Shown here in pieces: positions 1 through 5,565 of a stretch of 8,402 bases of DNA; positions within the stretch are counted from its first letter, which is position 1; each line of letters opens with the position of its first letter. The position numbers and the translations under genes are program-made. The DNA lies in NCBI GenBank assembly GCA_031431235.1, contig JANPDA010000506.1:1-8402 (forward strand), written 5' to 3'. Source of the DNA: JANNSW01 sp031431235. GTDB lineage: Bacteria; Pseudomonadota; Alphaproteobacteria; Rhizobiales; Hyphomicrobiaceae. The notes below the pieces were generated by a model, which searched no databases, had not been told where the DNA came from, and saw only the letters and a list, made by a program, of their open reading frames with translations.

Positions 1-4
1 CCTG

Positions 5-55
5 TCTCCGAAATACGCTCATCCTTGCCGCGTCCTCTGAAGCGTATTTCGGAGA
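5..55. repeat. Perfect 15-bp inverted repeat (hairpin 1)
   Basis: The arm at 5-19 (TCTCCGAAATACGCT) is the exact reverse complement of 41-55, with a 21-base spacer. No gene overlaps it convincingly. Its arm begins TCTC, two bases, then AAAT. The second hairpin nearby, read on the minus strand from 150, begins TCTC-GC-AAAT, so the two may be related repeat units. The function is unknown: it could be a REP- or MITE-like intergenic palindrome, or an RNA stem in the 3' region of the accC transcript. Confidence 0.8.
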
Positions 56-62
56 TGAAAGG

Positions 63-89
63 ACACTAGAAACTCTATGATTCTAGTGT
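63..89. repeat. 9-bp inverted repeat with 9-base loop (hairpin 2)
   Basis: ACACTAGAA at 63-71 pairs exactly with TTCTAGTGT at 81-89. The right arm overlaps a sequence at 83-92 that can instead pair with 152-161, so this stem and the next are mutually exclusive folds. It belongs to the same palindromic cluster as its neighbours. Confidence 0.7.
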
Positions 90-161
90 GGTTTCGCCTC
101 GCAAATGCCATCTCCGAGCCAGCCGCGGATGCTGGATGGCATTTGCGAGACACCACACTAG
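83..161. repeat. Nested inverted repeat, 10 + 15 bp arms (hairpin 3)
   Basis: CTAGTGTGGT at 83-92 is the reverse complement of 152-161. Inside it, CTCGCAAATGCCATC at 98-112 is the exact reverse complement of 135-149. The result is a two-stage stem of 25 pairs with a small internal loop (93-97 against 150-151) and a 22-base terminal loop. Such a long perfect arm is not expected by chance in under 300 bases and suggests a mobile or structured element. No coding potential is apparent. Confidence 0.8.
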
Positions 162-225
162 TGGGGCGCGGGGGTGTGGACAAGAGCGATTGAAGCTTGC
201 TGCCTGAGGCGCGGAGTTTGCCAGA

Positions 226-273
226 GTGCTGCACCCCCTGAGGTGCCGTCATCGAATCCAGGCCTTGCAGCAC
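226..273 (-). repeat. 8-bp inverted repeat just after the accC stop
   Basis: GTGCTGCA at 226-233 pairs with TGCAGCAC at 266-273, four bases beyond the accC stop codon on the minus strand. The loop is 32 bases and no T-run follows, so it is a poor intrinsic terminator. It may protect the 3' end of the transcript, or be incidental. Confidence 0.35.
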
Positions 274-277
274 CCCC

Positions 278-1618
278 CTACCCCTTCGCCAGGTACTTCT
301 CCAGCCAGTGGATGTCGTAGACGCCGTTGGCGATGTCGGGATTGGTGATGAGCTCGGTGAAGAGGGGGATGGTGGTCTCGATGCCGTCGATGACGAACTC
401 GTTCAACGCACGCCGCAACCGCATCATGCATTCGTTGCGGTTTTTCCCGTGCACGATCAGCTTGCCGATCAGGCTGTCGTAATAGGGCGGGATCACATAG
501 CCCTGGTAGACGCCCGAATCGACGCGCACGCCGAGCCCGCCGGGGGGATGGAAATAGCTGATGCGGCCGGGCGAGGGGCGGAACGTGCGCGGGTTCTCGG
601 CGCAGACCCGGCACTCGATGGCGTGGCCCGAGAAGGTGATGTCCTGCTGGCGGTAGGAGAGGGGTGCCCCACTTGCGATCCGGATCTGCTCGATCACCAG
701 ATCGAGCCCGGTGATCGCCTCCGTCACCGGGTGCTCGACCTGGAGGCGTGTGTTCATCTCGATGAAGAAAAACTCGCCGTCCTCATAGAGGAACTCCACC
801 GTGCCGACACCGCGGTACTTCAGCTTGCGCATGGCCTTGGCGACCACCTCGCCGATGCGCGTGCGTTGCTCGGCATTGAGCGCGGGCGAGGGCGCCTCCT
901 CCCACACCTTCTGGTGGCGGCGCTGCAGCGAGCAGTCGCGCTCGCCCAGGTGGACCGCATTGCCCCTGCCGTCGCCGAGCACCTGGATCTCGATGTGGCG
1001 CGGCTTCTGCAGGTATTTTTCGAGGTAGACGGCATCGTCGCCGAAGGCTGCCTTGGCCTCGGCGCGTGCCGTCGATAGCGCCATCGAGAGGTCGCCCGGC
1101 GTCTGCGCGACCTTCATGCCGCGCCCGCCGCCGCCGGCTGCCGCCTTCACCAGCACCGGAAAGCCGATCTCGTTGGCGATCGCGAGCGCGTCCGCATCAC
1201 TGCCGACGCCGCCATCCGAGCCCGGCACGACGGGAATTCCGAGTTTTTTTGCCGTCTCCTTGGCGGCGATCTTGTCGCCCATGATGCGGATGTGCTCGGA
1301 GGTGGGGCCGATAAAGGTGAGCTTGTGCTCCTCCAGGATCTCGGCAAAGCGCGCGTTCTCCGACAAGAACCCGTAGCCCGGGTGCACGGCATCCGCGCCG
1401 GTGATCTCGCAGGCGGTGATGATCGCGGGGATGTTGAGGTAGCTGTCGCGCGCCGCGGGAGGGCCGATGCAGACGCTCTCGTCGGCGAGCCGGACATGCA
1501 TGGCGTCGGCGTCGGCAGTCGAATGCACCGCGACCGTGGCGATGCCGAGCTCCTTGCAGGCGCGCTGGATTCTGAGCGCGATCTCGCCGCGATTGGCGAT
1601 GAGGATCTTATCGAACAT
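278..1618 (-). CDS. accC: Biotin carboxylase subunit of acetyl-CoA carboxylase
   Basis: Catalyses ATP- and bicarbonate-dependent carboxylation of the biotin carried by AccB, the first half-reaction of acetyl-CoA carboxylase in cytoplasmic fatty acid synthesis. The protein is 446 aa, the normal length. It opens with MFDKILIANRGEIALRI, the family N-terminus. By comparison with the E. coli enzyme the expected active-site residues are all present: K116, K158, the glycine-rich ATP loop GGGGRGM at 162-168, K237, E275, E287, N289, R291, E295 and R337. The start at 1618 is chosen because AAGGA lies 8 bases upstream. An in-frame start 15 codons earlier would only add residues foreign to the family. 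It lies downstream of accB on the same strand with an unusually wide gap of 162 bases. A run of seven A encodes K124-K125. Identity is near certain. Confidence 0.97.
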   Translation of the reverse strand: MFDKILIANRGEIALRIQRACKELGIATVAVHSTADADAMHVRLADESVCIGPPAARDSYLNIPAIITACEITGADAVHPGYGFLSENARFAEILEEHKLTFIGPTSEHIRIMGDKIAAKETAKKLGIPVVPGSDGGVGSDADALAIANEIGFPVLVKAAAGGGGRGMKVAQTPGDLSMALSTARAEAKAAFGDDAVYLEKYLQKPRHIEIQVLGDGRGNAVHLGERDCSLQRRHQKVWEEAPSPALNAEQRTRIGEVVAKAMRKLKYRGVGTVEFLYEDGEFFFIEMNTRLQVEHPVTEAITGLDLVIEQIRIASGAPLSYRQQDITFSGHAIECRVCAENPRTFRPSPGRISYFHPPGGLGVRVDSGVYQGYVIPPYYDSLIGKLIVHGKNRNECMMRLRRALNEFVIDGIETTIPLFTELITNPDIANGVYDIHWLEKYLAKG

Positions 1619-1658
1619 GCTGGCGATCCTTGGCCTCGAAGCGTGAAATCGTGATGCC

Positions 1659-1745
1659 GCCAAGTCGCCAAGTCGGGATCGCGTGAAGCGGCGAGATCAA
1701 CCGGGCAGCTCGAGGTCCGCGAATTGGCCAATTGGCGACTTCACG
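1659..1745. repeat. Repeats and inverted repeats in the accB-accC spacer
   Basis: GCCAAGTC occurs twice in tandem (1659-1666, 1667-1674). AAGTCGCCAA at 1662-1671 is the exact reverse complement of TTGGCGACTT at 1732-1741, and CGTGAAG at 1682-1688 is the reverse complement of CTTCACG at 1739-1745. Further GCCAAnT-like words (1722-1737) make the region look like a short-repeat intergenic element. In the accB-accC transcript it could fold into a stem with a long loop. Function unknown. Confidence 0.6.
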
Positions 1746-1780
1746 AGTTGGCAAACCAAACAACTGACCAGCGTAGCCCA

Positions 1781-2290
1781 TCATTCTATGATCACGAGCG
1801 GCTCGCCGAACTCGACGGGCTGTCCGTTCTCGACCAGCACCGCAATGACGGTACCCGCTCTGGGGGCGCCGATCTGGTTCATGGTTTTCATGGCCTCGAT
1901 GATCAGCAGCGTCTGACCCTGTGTGACCTTGGCGCCGACCTCGATGAAAGCTGGCGTTCCGGGCTCGGGCGAGCGGTAGGCCGTGCCCACCATCGGCGAT
2001 TTGACGGCGCCGGGGTGATCGGCGGCCTCGCCTCCCTTGCCGGGGCCGCCGCCAGCGGCGGAGCGTGTGCCCGGTGCGGCGTGCCCAGCAACCTGAGGCG
2101 CCGAGCCCGCGCTTGCGATCAGCGTGCGCGCCACCCGGAGCCGCAATCCCTTGCGCTCGTACTCGATCTCACTGAGGCCGGTTTCCTGCAGCAATGCCGC
2201 AAGCTCCCGGATCAGATCCTTCTCGATACCGGCCTTCTCGACCGGCTGACCGTCGTCGGTGTCTTGTTTCATTGGCTGATGCCGCGCCAC
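1781..2290 (-). CDS. accB: Biotin carboxyl carrier protein of acetyl-CoA carboxylase
   Basis: Carries the covalently bound biotin that shuttles carboxyl groups between AccC and the carboxyltransferase AccAD. The protein is 169 aa. Residues about 21-55 form the conserved N-terminal segment (KDLIRELAALLQETGLSEIE). Residues about 58-94 are a flexible Ala/Gly/Pro-rich linker. Residues 95-169 are the biotinyl (lipoyl-like) domain. The biotinylated lysine is K135 in IEAMKTMNQI, with T replacing the more usual M after the lysine. The thumb loop typical of AccB, as opposed to other biotin domains, is at about 105-115 (YRSPEPGTPAF). A GTG start at 2290 is chosen because a purine-rich ribosome site lies 4 bases upstream, while the ATG at 2272 has none. 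It begins 15 bases after aroQ ends, so the two are probably cotranscribed. Confidence 0.95.
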   Translation of the reverse strand: MARHQPMKQDTDDGQPVEKAGIEKDLIRELAALLQETGLSEIEYERKGLRLRVARTLIASAGSAPQVAGHAAPGTRSAAGGGPGKGGEAADHPGAVKSPMVGTAYRSPEPGTPAFIEVGAKVTQGQTLLIIEAMKTMNQIGAPRAGTVIAVLVENGQPVEFGEPLVIIE

Positions 2291-2294
2291 GTCG

Positions 2295-2304
2295 CCTCTT
2301 TCCT
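2295..2304 (-). promoter_or_regulatory. Ribosome binding site deciding the accB start
   Basis: On the minus strand this reads AGGAAAGAGG and ends 4 bases before the GTG at 2290. The ATG six codons further in would sit 22 bases away with no purine-rich motif near it, so the GTG is preferred. The site lies in the 15-base gap after the aroQ stop. Confidence 0.6.
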
Positions 2305-2305
2305 G

Positions 2306-2755
2306 CTAACTCTTGGCATTCTTGACGAGACTGGCAAGCGCGTCGACTGCTAGCTCGTATCCCAGAGCGCCCAATCCACAGATGATACCGGTTGACGCCA
2401 GCGACACATAGGAGTGGTGGCGGAACGATTCGCGCTTGAAAATGTTCGAGAGATGCACCTCGATCACCGGGAGCGGCGTGGCCGACAGGGCATCGAGGAT
2501 GGCGACCGACGTATGCGTATAGGCGCCGGCATTGAGGGCGATGCCGCTCGCCTGCTCGCGGGCTTCCTGGATCCAGTCGACGAGCGTGCCTTCACTGTTG
2601 GTCTGGCGGAACACGACGTCGAGGCCGTGCAATTCGGCGCGTGCCAGCACGCGCCGCTCCACATCGGCGAGGGTCTCGCGGCCATAGATCTCCGGCTCGC
2701 GGCGGCCGAGCAGATTGAGGTTGGGGCCGTTCAGCACGTAGATCGGCTTTGCCAT
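2306..2755 (-). CDS. aroQ: Type II 3-dehydroquinate dehydratase
   Basis: Converts 3-dehydroquinate to 3-dehydroshikimate, the third step of the shikimate pathway, as a cytoplasmic (typically dodecameric) enzyme. The protein is 149 aa, full length for the family. The N-terminal signature NGPNLNLLG is at 9-17. The flexible-loop arginine R19 and catalytic Y24 (EIYG) are present, as are N75 and H81 (LNAGAYTHT), E99 and H101 (EVHLSN) and R112 (FKRESFRHHS). All expected active-site residues of type II enzymes are therefore there. The ATG at 2755 is at the family-typical position, though only a weak purine stretch precedes it. It is first in an apparent aroQ-accB-accC operon. The link to fatty acid genes is positional rather than functional. 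Confidence 0.96.
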   Translation of the reverse strand: MAKPIYVLNGPNLNLLGRREPEIYGRETLADVERRVLARAELHGLDVVFRQTNSEGTLVDWIQEAREQASGIALNAGAYTHTSVAILDALSATPLPVIEVHLSNIFKRESFRHHSYVSLASTGIICGLGALGYELAVDALASLVKNAKS

Positions 2756-2797
2756 GGCATACTCTGGGAAACGGAGGCTACGTGCCGCACGATCCGC

Positions 2798-2839
2798 TCA
2801 CGCGGTCGCCGCGAGGGTCCGGTGGGGATGCGTCTTCAT
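2798..2839 (-). CDS. Possible 13-residue upstream ORF before aroQ
   Basis: An ATG at 2839 follows AGGAG with a 4-base gap and opens a short frame, MKTHPHRTLAATA, ending in TGA 42 bases before aroQ. The ribosome site is better than that of aroQ. It lacks the runs of Phe, Tyr or Trp expected of an attenuator for an aromatic pathway, so regulation by it is speculative. It also overlaps the tentative -10 element, so at most one of the two calls is right. Confidence 0.2.
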   Translation of the reverse strand: MKTHPHRTLAATA

Positions 2840-2863
2840 AGCACTCCTCGAGCAATGGCCCAA
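2836..2863 (-). promoter_or_regulatory. Tentative sigma-70 promoter for aroQ-accB-accC
   Basis: On the minus strand TTGGGC (2863-2858) is followed after 16 bases by CTATGA (2841-2836). Both are imperfect matches to alphaproteobacterial housekeeping promoters. The position between the upstream hairpin and aroQ is sensible. The call is weak. Confidence 0.25.
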
Positions 2864-2897
2864 CAGTGTCTGGGCTGACCCGCCGCGAAGCTACTCT

Positions 2898-2940
2898 GTT
2901 GCAACCGACCCGGCGTTGCTTTCGCCAAGGTCGGCGCAAC
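2898..2940 (-). terminator. Strong hairpin after the DsbA-like gene
   Basis: Three consecutive stems nest: GTTGC/GCAAC (2898-2902 with 2936-2940), CCGACC/GGTCGG (2905-2910 with 2929-2934) and GGCG/CGCC (2912-2915 with 2923-2926). They are separated by tiny internal loops around a 7-base terminal loop, 15 pairs in all. It starts 14 bases beyond the stop of the DsbA-like gene on the minus strand. No T-run follows, so it may act as a U-tract-less terminator or a 3'-end stabiliser. It separates the envelope genes from aroQ. Confidence 0.5.
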
Positions 2941-2954
2941 GAAGTTCGGCCTCG

Positions 2955-3860
2955 TCAGCAAACGGAGCAGCCGTTCTTGCGCACGTCGCTGATGTTGGTC
3001 GTCAACTGGTCGTAGAGGTCCTCGGGGGCGCCAGGGATCACCTTGTCGCCGACGAAGAAGTGCGGCGTGCCCTGGATGCCCAACTTCTCCGCGAGTGCAC
3101 GCACGTCGGCGATCTCCTTCTCGGTCGCGGCCGAGGCCATGTCGACCTTGAGCCTGGTCATGTCGAGACCGGTCTTCTCGGCAATGGCGAGTGTGCTCGC
3201 CTCGTTCAGTTTGCCGTCCGAGGCAAACATCGCCTGGTGCAACTCCCAGTATTTACCCTGCGACTTGGCGGCAATGGCGATGCGGGCGGCGGCTTCGGAG
3301 TCCTTGCCGAAGATCGGGAATTCCTTGAAGACGAACTGGAGATTCTTGTCGCTGTCGATCACCTTGGCAATATCGCCGATCGCCCGCCGGCAATAGCCGC
3401 AATTGTAGTCGAAAAACTCGACCACCGTGACATCCCCGTCAGGATTGCCGGCAAACGGAGCGGACGCTGCCTTGAACAGGTCGGCGGAGTGGGACGCAAG
3501 TGCTTCGGTCATCTGCGCCGTGCGCTTGGCCTCCATCTTGGCTTCGAACGCCTGCTGCACCTCGGCCAGGATTTCCGGATTCCGCAGCAGATAGCTTTTG
3601 ACAATCCCTTCGATCCGCGCGGTGTCGGCGTCGGTGGATGCGGTGAGAGGCAGGGCTGCGCTCGCCACAGCCGAGGCTGTCGTCGGGTCCGTTGGCGCCG
3701 GAGCCACCGTGCTTGCCAGCGTGGCTGCGGGCATCGGCTTGCGGTTGGCTTTCCAGCCGTCGATCAGCCCGGCAAAGCCGAGCATGGCAGCCACGGCCGC
3801 CATGATGAGCACGGGGACCGCCGACTTGATGCCGCCGGCCGGGGTGGCTTCACTTGACAT
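2955..3860 (-). CDS. Membrane-anchored DsbA-family (Com1/ScsC-like) thiol oxidoreductase
   Basis: Predicted periplasmic thiol-disulfide oxidoreductase of the DsbA/Com1 group, 301 aa. Residues about 12-32 are a hydrophobic segment without an obvious signal peptidase site, so an N-terminal anchor is likely. A low-complexity Ala/Pro/Thr stretch (43-78) follows. Residues about 80-115 (RIEGIVKSYLLRNPEILAEV) resemble the N-terminal helical region of ScsC-like proteins. The thioredoxin fold starts near 140 (DVTVVEFFDYNCGYC), with active-site C154-G-Y-C157 and the cis-proline motif G-T-P266. The protein ends in KNGCSVC, a second CxxC (C298, C301). These are the only four cysteines. AGGA lies 8 bases before the ATG. 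It follows the M48 protease gene by 80 bases on the same strand, suggesting joint expression. Whether it acts as oxidase or isomerase cannot be told from sequence. Confidence 0.88.
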   Translation of the reverse strand: MSSEATPAGGIKSAVPVLIMAAVAAMLGFAGLIDGWKANRKPMPAATLASTVAPAPTDPTTASAVASAALPLTASTDADTARIEGIVKSYLLRNPEILAEVQQAFEAKMEAKRTAQMTEALASHSADLFKAASAPFAGNPDGDVTVVEFFDYNCGYCRRAIGDIAKVIDSDKNLQFVFKEFPIFGKDSEAAARIAIAAKSQGKYWELHQAMFASDGKLNEASTLAIAEKTGLDMTRLKVDMASAATEKEIADVRALAEKLGIQGTPHFFVGDKVIPGAPEDLYDQLTTNISDVRKNGCSVC

Positions 3861-3920
3861 GCTCGCATTCCTTGGTTGGGCCGCACCTGGGCGGCAATGA
3901 GATCGGCTCGTTCCTGTCCT

Positions 3921-3948
3921 GCCAGTTCAACCGGGCCAGTTCAACCGG
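3921..3948. repeat. Perfect 14-bp tandem duplication at the protease stop codon
   Basis: GCCAGTTCAACCGG occurs twice without a gap (3921-3934 and 3935-3948). The second copy contains the TGA stop of the M48 protease gene (3941-3943, minus strand). The duplication added sequence after the stop, so the protein end is unaffected. Confidence 0.85.
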
Positions 3949-5380
3949 ACGCATTCAACGTGATGATATCGTCGGCTTTGATCCAGTTCGGACTGCCCGA
4001 TGGAAAGAATGTCTGCGACCGCTTGGCAAAGGCTTTGGCGTCGGCCAGCTTGCCCTCGAGCAGGGAGGCCCGCGCCGTGGCGAGATAGGCCAAGCCCTCC
4101 TCGCCGCGCTGATAATAGGCATTGGCGAGCTGACGATAGCCACCTGAATGCTCCTCCTGCACGAGCGCCTTCTGCAGCAGGTCGATCGCCTCGTCGACCA
4201 CGCCCCGGTCGCCCGACCGCAGCAGTGCTTCTGCCAGCTCGATGCGAATGAGCCCATGATTGCTGAGCTGGCGTGCTTTGCGCAGGGGAGGGACCGCGCG
4301 TGCGGCGTCACCCTTGCGCAGCAGCAGGTCGCCCTTGACCTCGTAGAAATAGGCGTAGTCCGGCCGCACCTTGATGAGCTGATCGATCAATGGCAGGGCC
4401 TCCTCGATGCCTTTGGAGTTGAATGTGGCGATCGCGCGAGCGTACTGGGCCGGCAGGCTCGTGTCGCTCGCCGGGTAGCGGCCGAGCACGGTTTGCGGCT
4501 TCTCCATGTAGCCCGACAGCTTGGCGCGCATCAGATCGTGGCGGAGTTGCAGCTCCTCGGAGTCGGTCGCTGCGAAGTATGGGCTCTGCTCGGCGAGGAC
4601 GCGCAGCTGGTTCAGGCGGTCCCGCGCCATCGGGTGGCTGCGCACATAGGGGTCCTTGAAACGGGGATCGGTGAACAACTCCTGCTCGGCGAACCGCTCG
4701 AAGGTGGCCAGCATGCCGTGACCGGACTGGCGGGTCGCATTGAGGAAGCTGATGCCTGCCTGGTCGGCTGCGAACTCCTGCACCCGCTGATAGGAGAGGA
4801 TCGAGCGAATGGTGATCTCGTCGGCCCCGAGAAGCACGCCCTGGCCACCGGTCGCGAGCTGCTGGGTATCCTCGTTTTTTGAGGTGGCGCCCGCGATCAT
4901 GGCGCCAATGCCGAGCACCTTCAACAGCATGTTGCGGGTGGCGTCCTTCTGCACCTTGCGGCGCAGGCCGGCCAGATGCCCGCCCTTGATGTGTCCTGAC
5001 TCGTGCGCGATCACGCCGATGATCTCGTTGGGCGTCTTGGCCTGCAAAATCGCGCCGGAGTTGATGAACACGTTCTTGCCGTCGAGCACGAAGGCATTGA
5101 ATGCCTTGTCGTTGACGACGCGCACGCGAATCCGTTGCGAGCCCAGCCCCGCCGCCTCGAAGATCGGCCTGGCGTAGTCGTTGAGCGTCTCCTCGATCTC
5201 GGCGTCGCGAATGAACCGCAGGCCCTGTGCGCTCGCATTCTGCGACAGAGCGAGCATTGCCAGGATCACCGCCAGCGCCGCCGACGCCAGCAGGGCGGCA
5301 CCCGTCCACCGGCCAATCGGGCGGGCTGGAGGACTGGTCCGCTTTCCGTCCGGCCTGGGACTGATCTCTGGTCGCGTCAT
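3941..5380 (-). CDS. Periplasmic M48 metalloprotease with TPR repeats (BepA-like)
   Basis: Predicted zinc metalloprotease that degrades or assists assembly of outer membrane proteins, 479 aa. Residues about 25-46 are a hydrophobic signal segment, with a likely cleavage after ASA at 49-51. The M48 domain spans about 55-265: the zinc motif HESGH is at 126-130 (catalytic E127), the third ligand is E202 in QEFAADQAG, and a conserved H249 lies in SHPMARDR. Residues about 310-457 form tetratricopeptide-like helices. This signal-M48-TPR architecture is that of BepA/YfgC. The ATG at 5380 is chosen because AAGGAG lies 10 bases upstream and a candidate promoter sits just beyond. A longer frame from a TTG at 5446 would start before that promoter. 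It is the first gene of a pair with the DsbA-like gene, which fits a shared envelope role. Orthology to BepA itself is inferred from architecture. Confidence 0.9.
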   Translation of the reverse strand: MTRPEISPRPDGKRTSPPARPIGRWTGAALLASAALAVILAMLALSQNASAQGLRFIRDAEIEETLNDYARPIFEAAGLGSQRIRVRVVNDKAFNAFVLDGKNVFINSGAILQAKTPNEIIGVIAHESGHIKGGHLAGLRRKVQKDATRNMLLKVLGIGAMIAGATSKNEDTQQLATGGQGVLLGADEITIRSILSYQRVQEFAADQAGISFLNATRQSGHGMLATFERFAEQELFTDPRFKDPYVRSHPMARDRLNQLRVLAEQSPYFAATDSEELQLRHDLMRAKLSGYMEKPQTVLGRYPASDTSLPAQYARAIATFNSKGIEEALPLIDQLIKVRPDYAYFYEVKGDLLLRKGDAARAVPPLRKARQLSNHGLIRIELAEALLRSGDRGVVDEAIDLLQKALVQEEHSGGYRQLANAYYQRGEEGLAYLATARASLLEGKLADAKAFAKRSQTFFPSGSPNWIKADDIITLNASG

Positions 5381-5402
5381 CCTGTCGGGACTCCTTGGGG
5401 AA

Positions 5403-5431
5403 AGCCTAGTTTGCTTCCCGTGATGGGTCAA
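5403..5431 (-). promoter_or_regulatory. Candidate promoter for the M48 protease operon
   Basis: On the minus strand TTGACC (5431-5426) is followed after exactly 17 bases by TAGGCT (5408-5403). The -35 matches five of six consensus bases; the -10 is weak. Transcription would begin about 20 bases before the ATG at 5380, which supports that start. A second GGTCAA copy lies 15 bases away at 5441-5446. Confidence 0.4.
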
Positions 5432-5439
5432 CGCGCGAC

Positions 5440-5468
5440 TGGTCAAACCGCCGTGTTGGAACCTATAA
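5440..5468 (+). promoter_or_regulatory. Candidate promoter for the aminotransferase gene
   Basis: TGGTCA (5440-5445) and CTATAA (5463-5468) are spaced by 17 bases and point right. The -35 matches four of six TTGACA bases, and the -10 resembles alphaproteobacterial forms. The predicted leader is about 90 bases and contains the inverted repeat at 5472-5512. Confidence 0.35.
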
Positions 5469-5471
5469 GTC

Positions 5472-5512
5472 CTGGGGTGGTGCAGCCGCCAGGCGATGCA
5501 GGCACACCCCAG
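5472..5512 (+). repeat. 8-bp inverted repeat in the aminotransferase leader
   Basis: CTGGGGTG (5472-5479) is the reverse complement of CACCCCAG (5505-5512), with a 25-base loop that holds further short complementary words (GTGC at 5480-5483, GCAC at 5502-5505). It lies between the candidate promoter and the gene. It could be a structured leader, and no riboswitch class is recognised. Confidence 0.35.
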
Positions 5513-5565
5513 CCAGCCTGAGCGGACAATGCGGCGACTTGGTGGTCATGAGGCAAGAGGCGGGT

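Noticed and set aside
19..273. 84-codon minus-strand frame over the palindrome cluster
   Set aside because: It crosses several perfect inverted repeats, has no ribosome site I can see, and shows no protein-like features.
308..1078. 256-codon open frame on the plus strand opposite accC
   Set aside because: Antisense shadow of a fully conserved gene; its Asp/Ala/Val/Leu-rich translation has no recognisable motif.
1244..1250. Run of seven A in accC (minus strand) as a slippage site
   Set aside because: It encodes two ordinary lysines (K124-K125) in a conserved region and no dual product is expected; at most it is an indel-prone spot.
4372..4391. TTGAT and ATCAA half-sites that look like an FNR box
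   Set aside because: They are 10 bases apart rather than 4 and lie within the protease coding sequence.
4875..4880. Possible programmed -1 frameshift at A-AAA-AAC in the M48 protease (TCA AAA AAC)
   Set aside because: The heptamer fits the slippery pattern, but the main frame encodes the whole protease with its TPR domain, and the shifted frame has no sensible product or stimulatory structure that I can support.
4308..5309. 333-codon open frame on the minus strand inside the M48 protease gene
   Set aside because: It is the -1 frame of the protease gene, with low-complexity Arg/Ala/Pro composition and no family signature.
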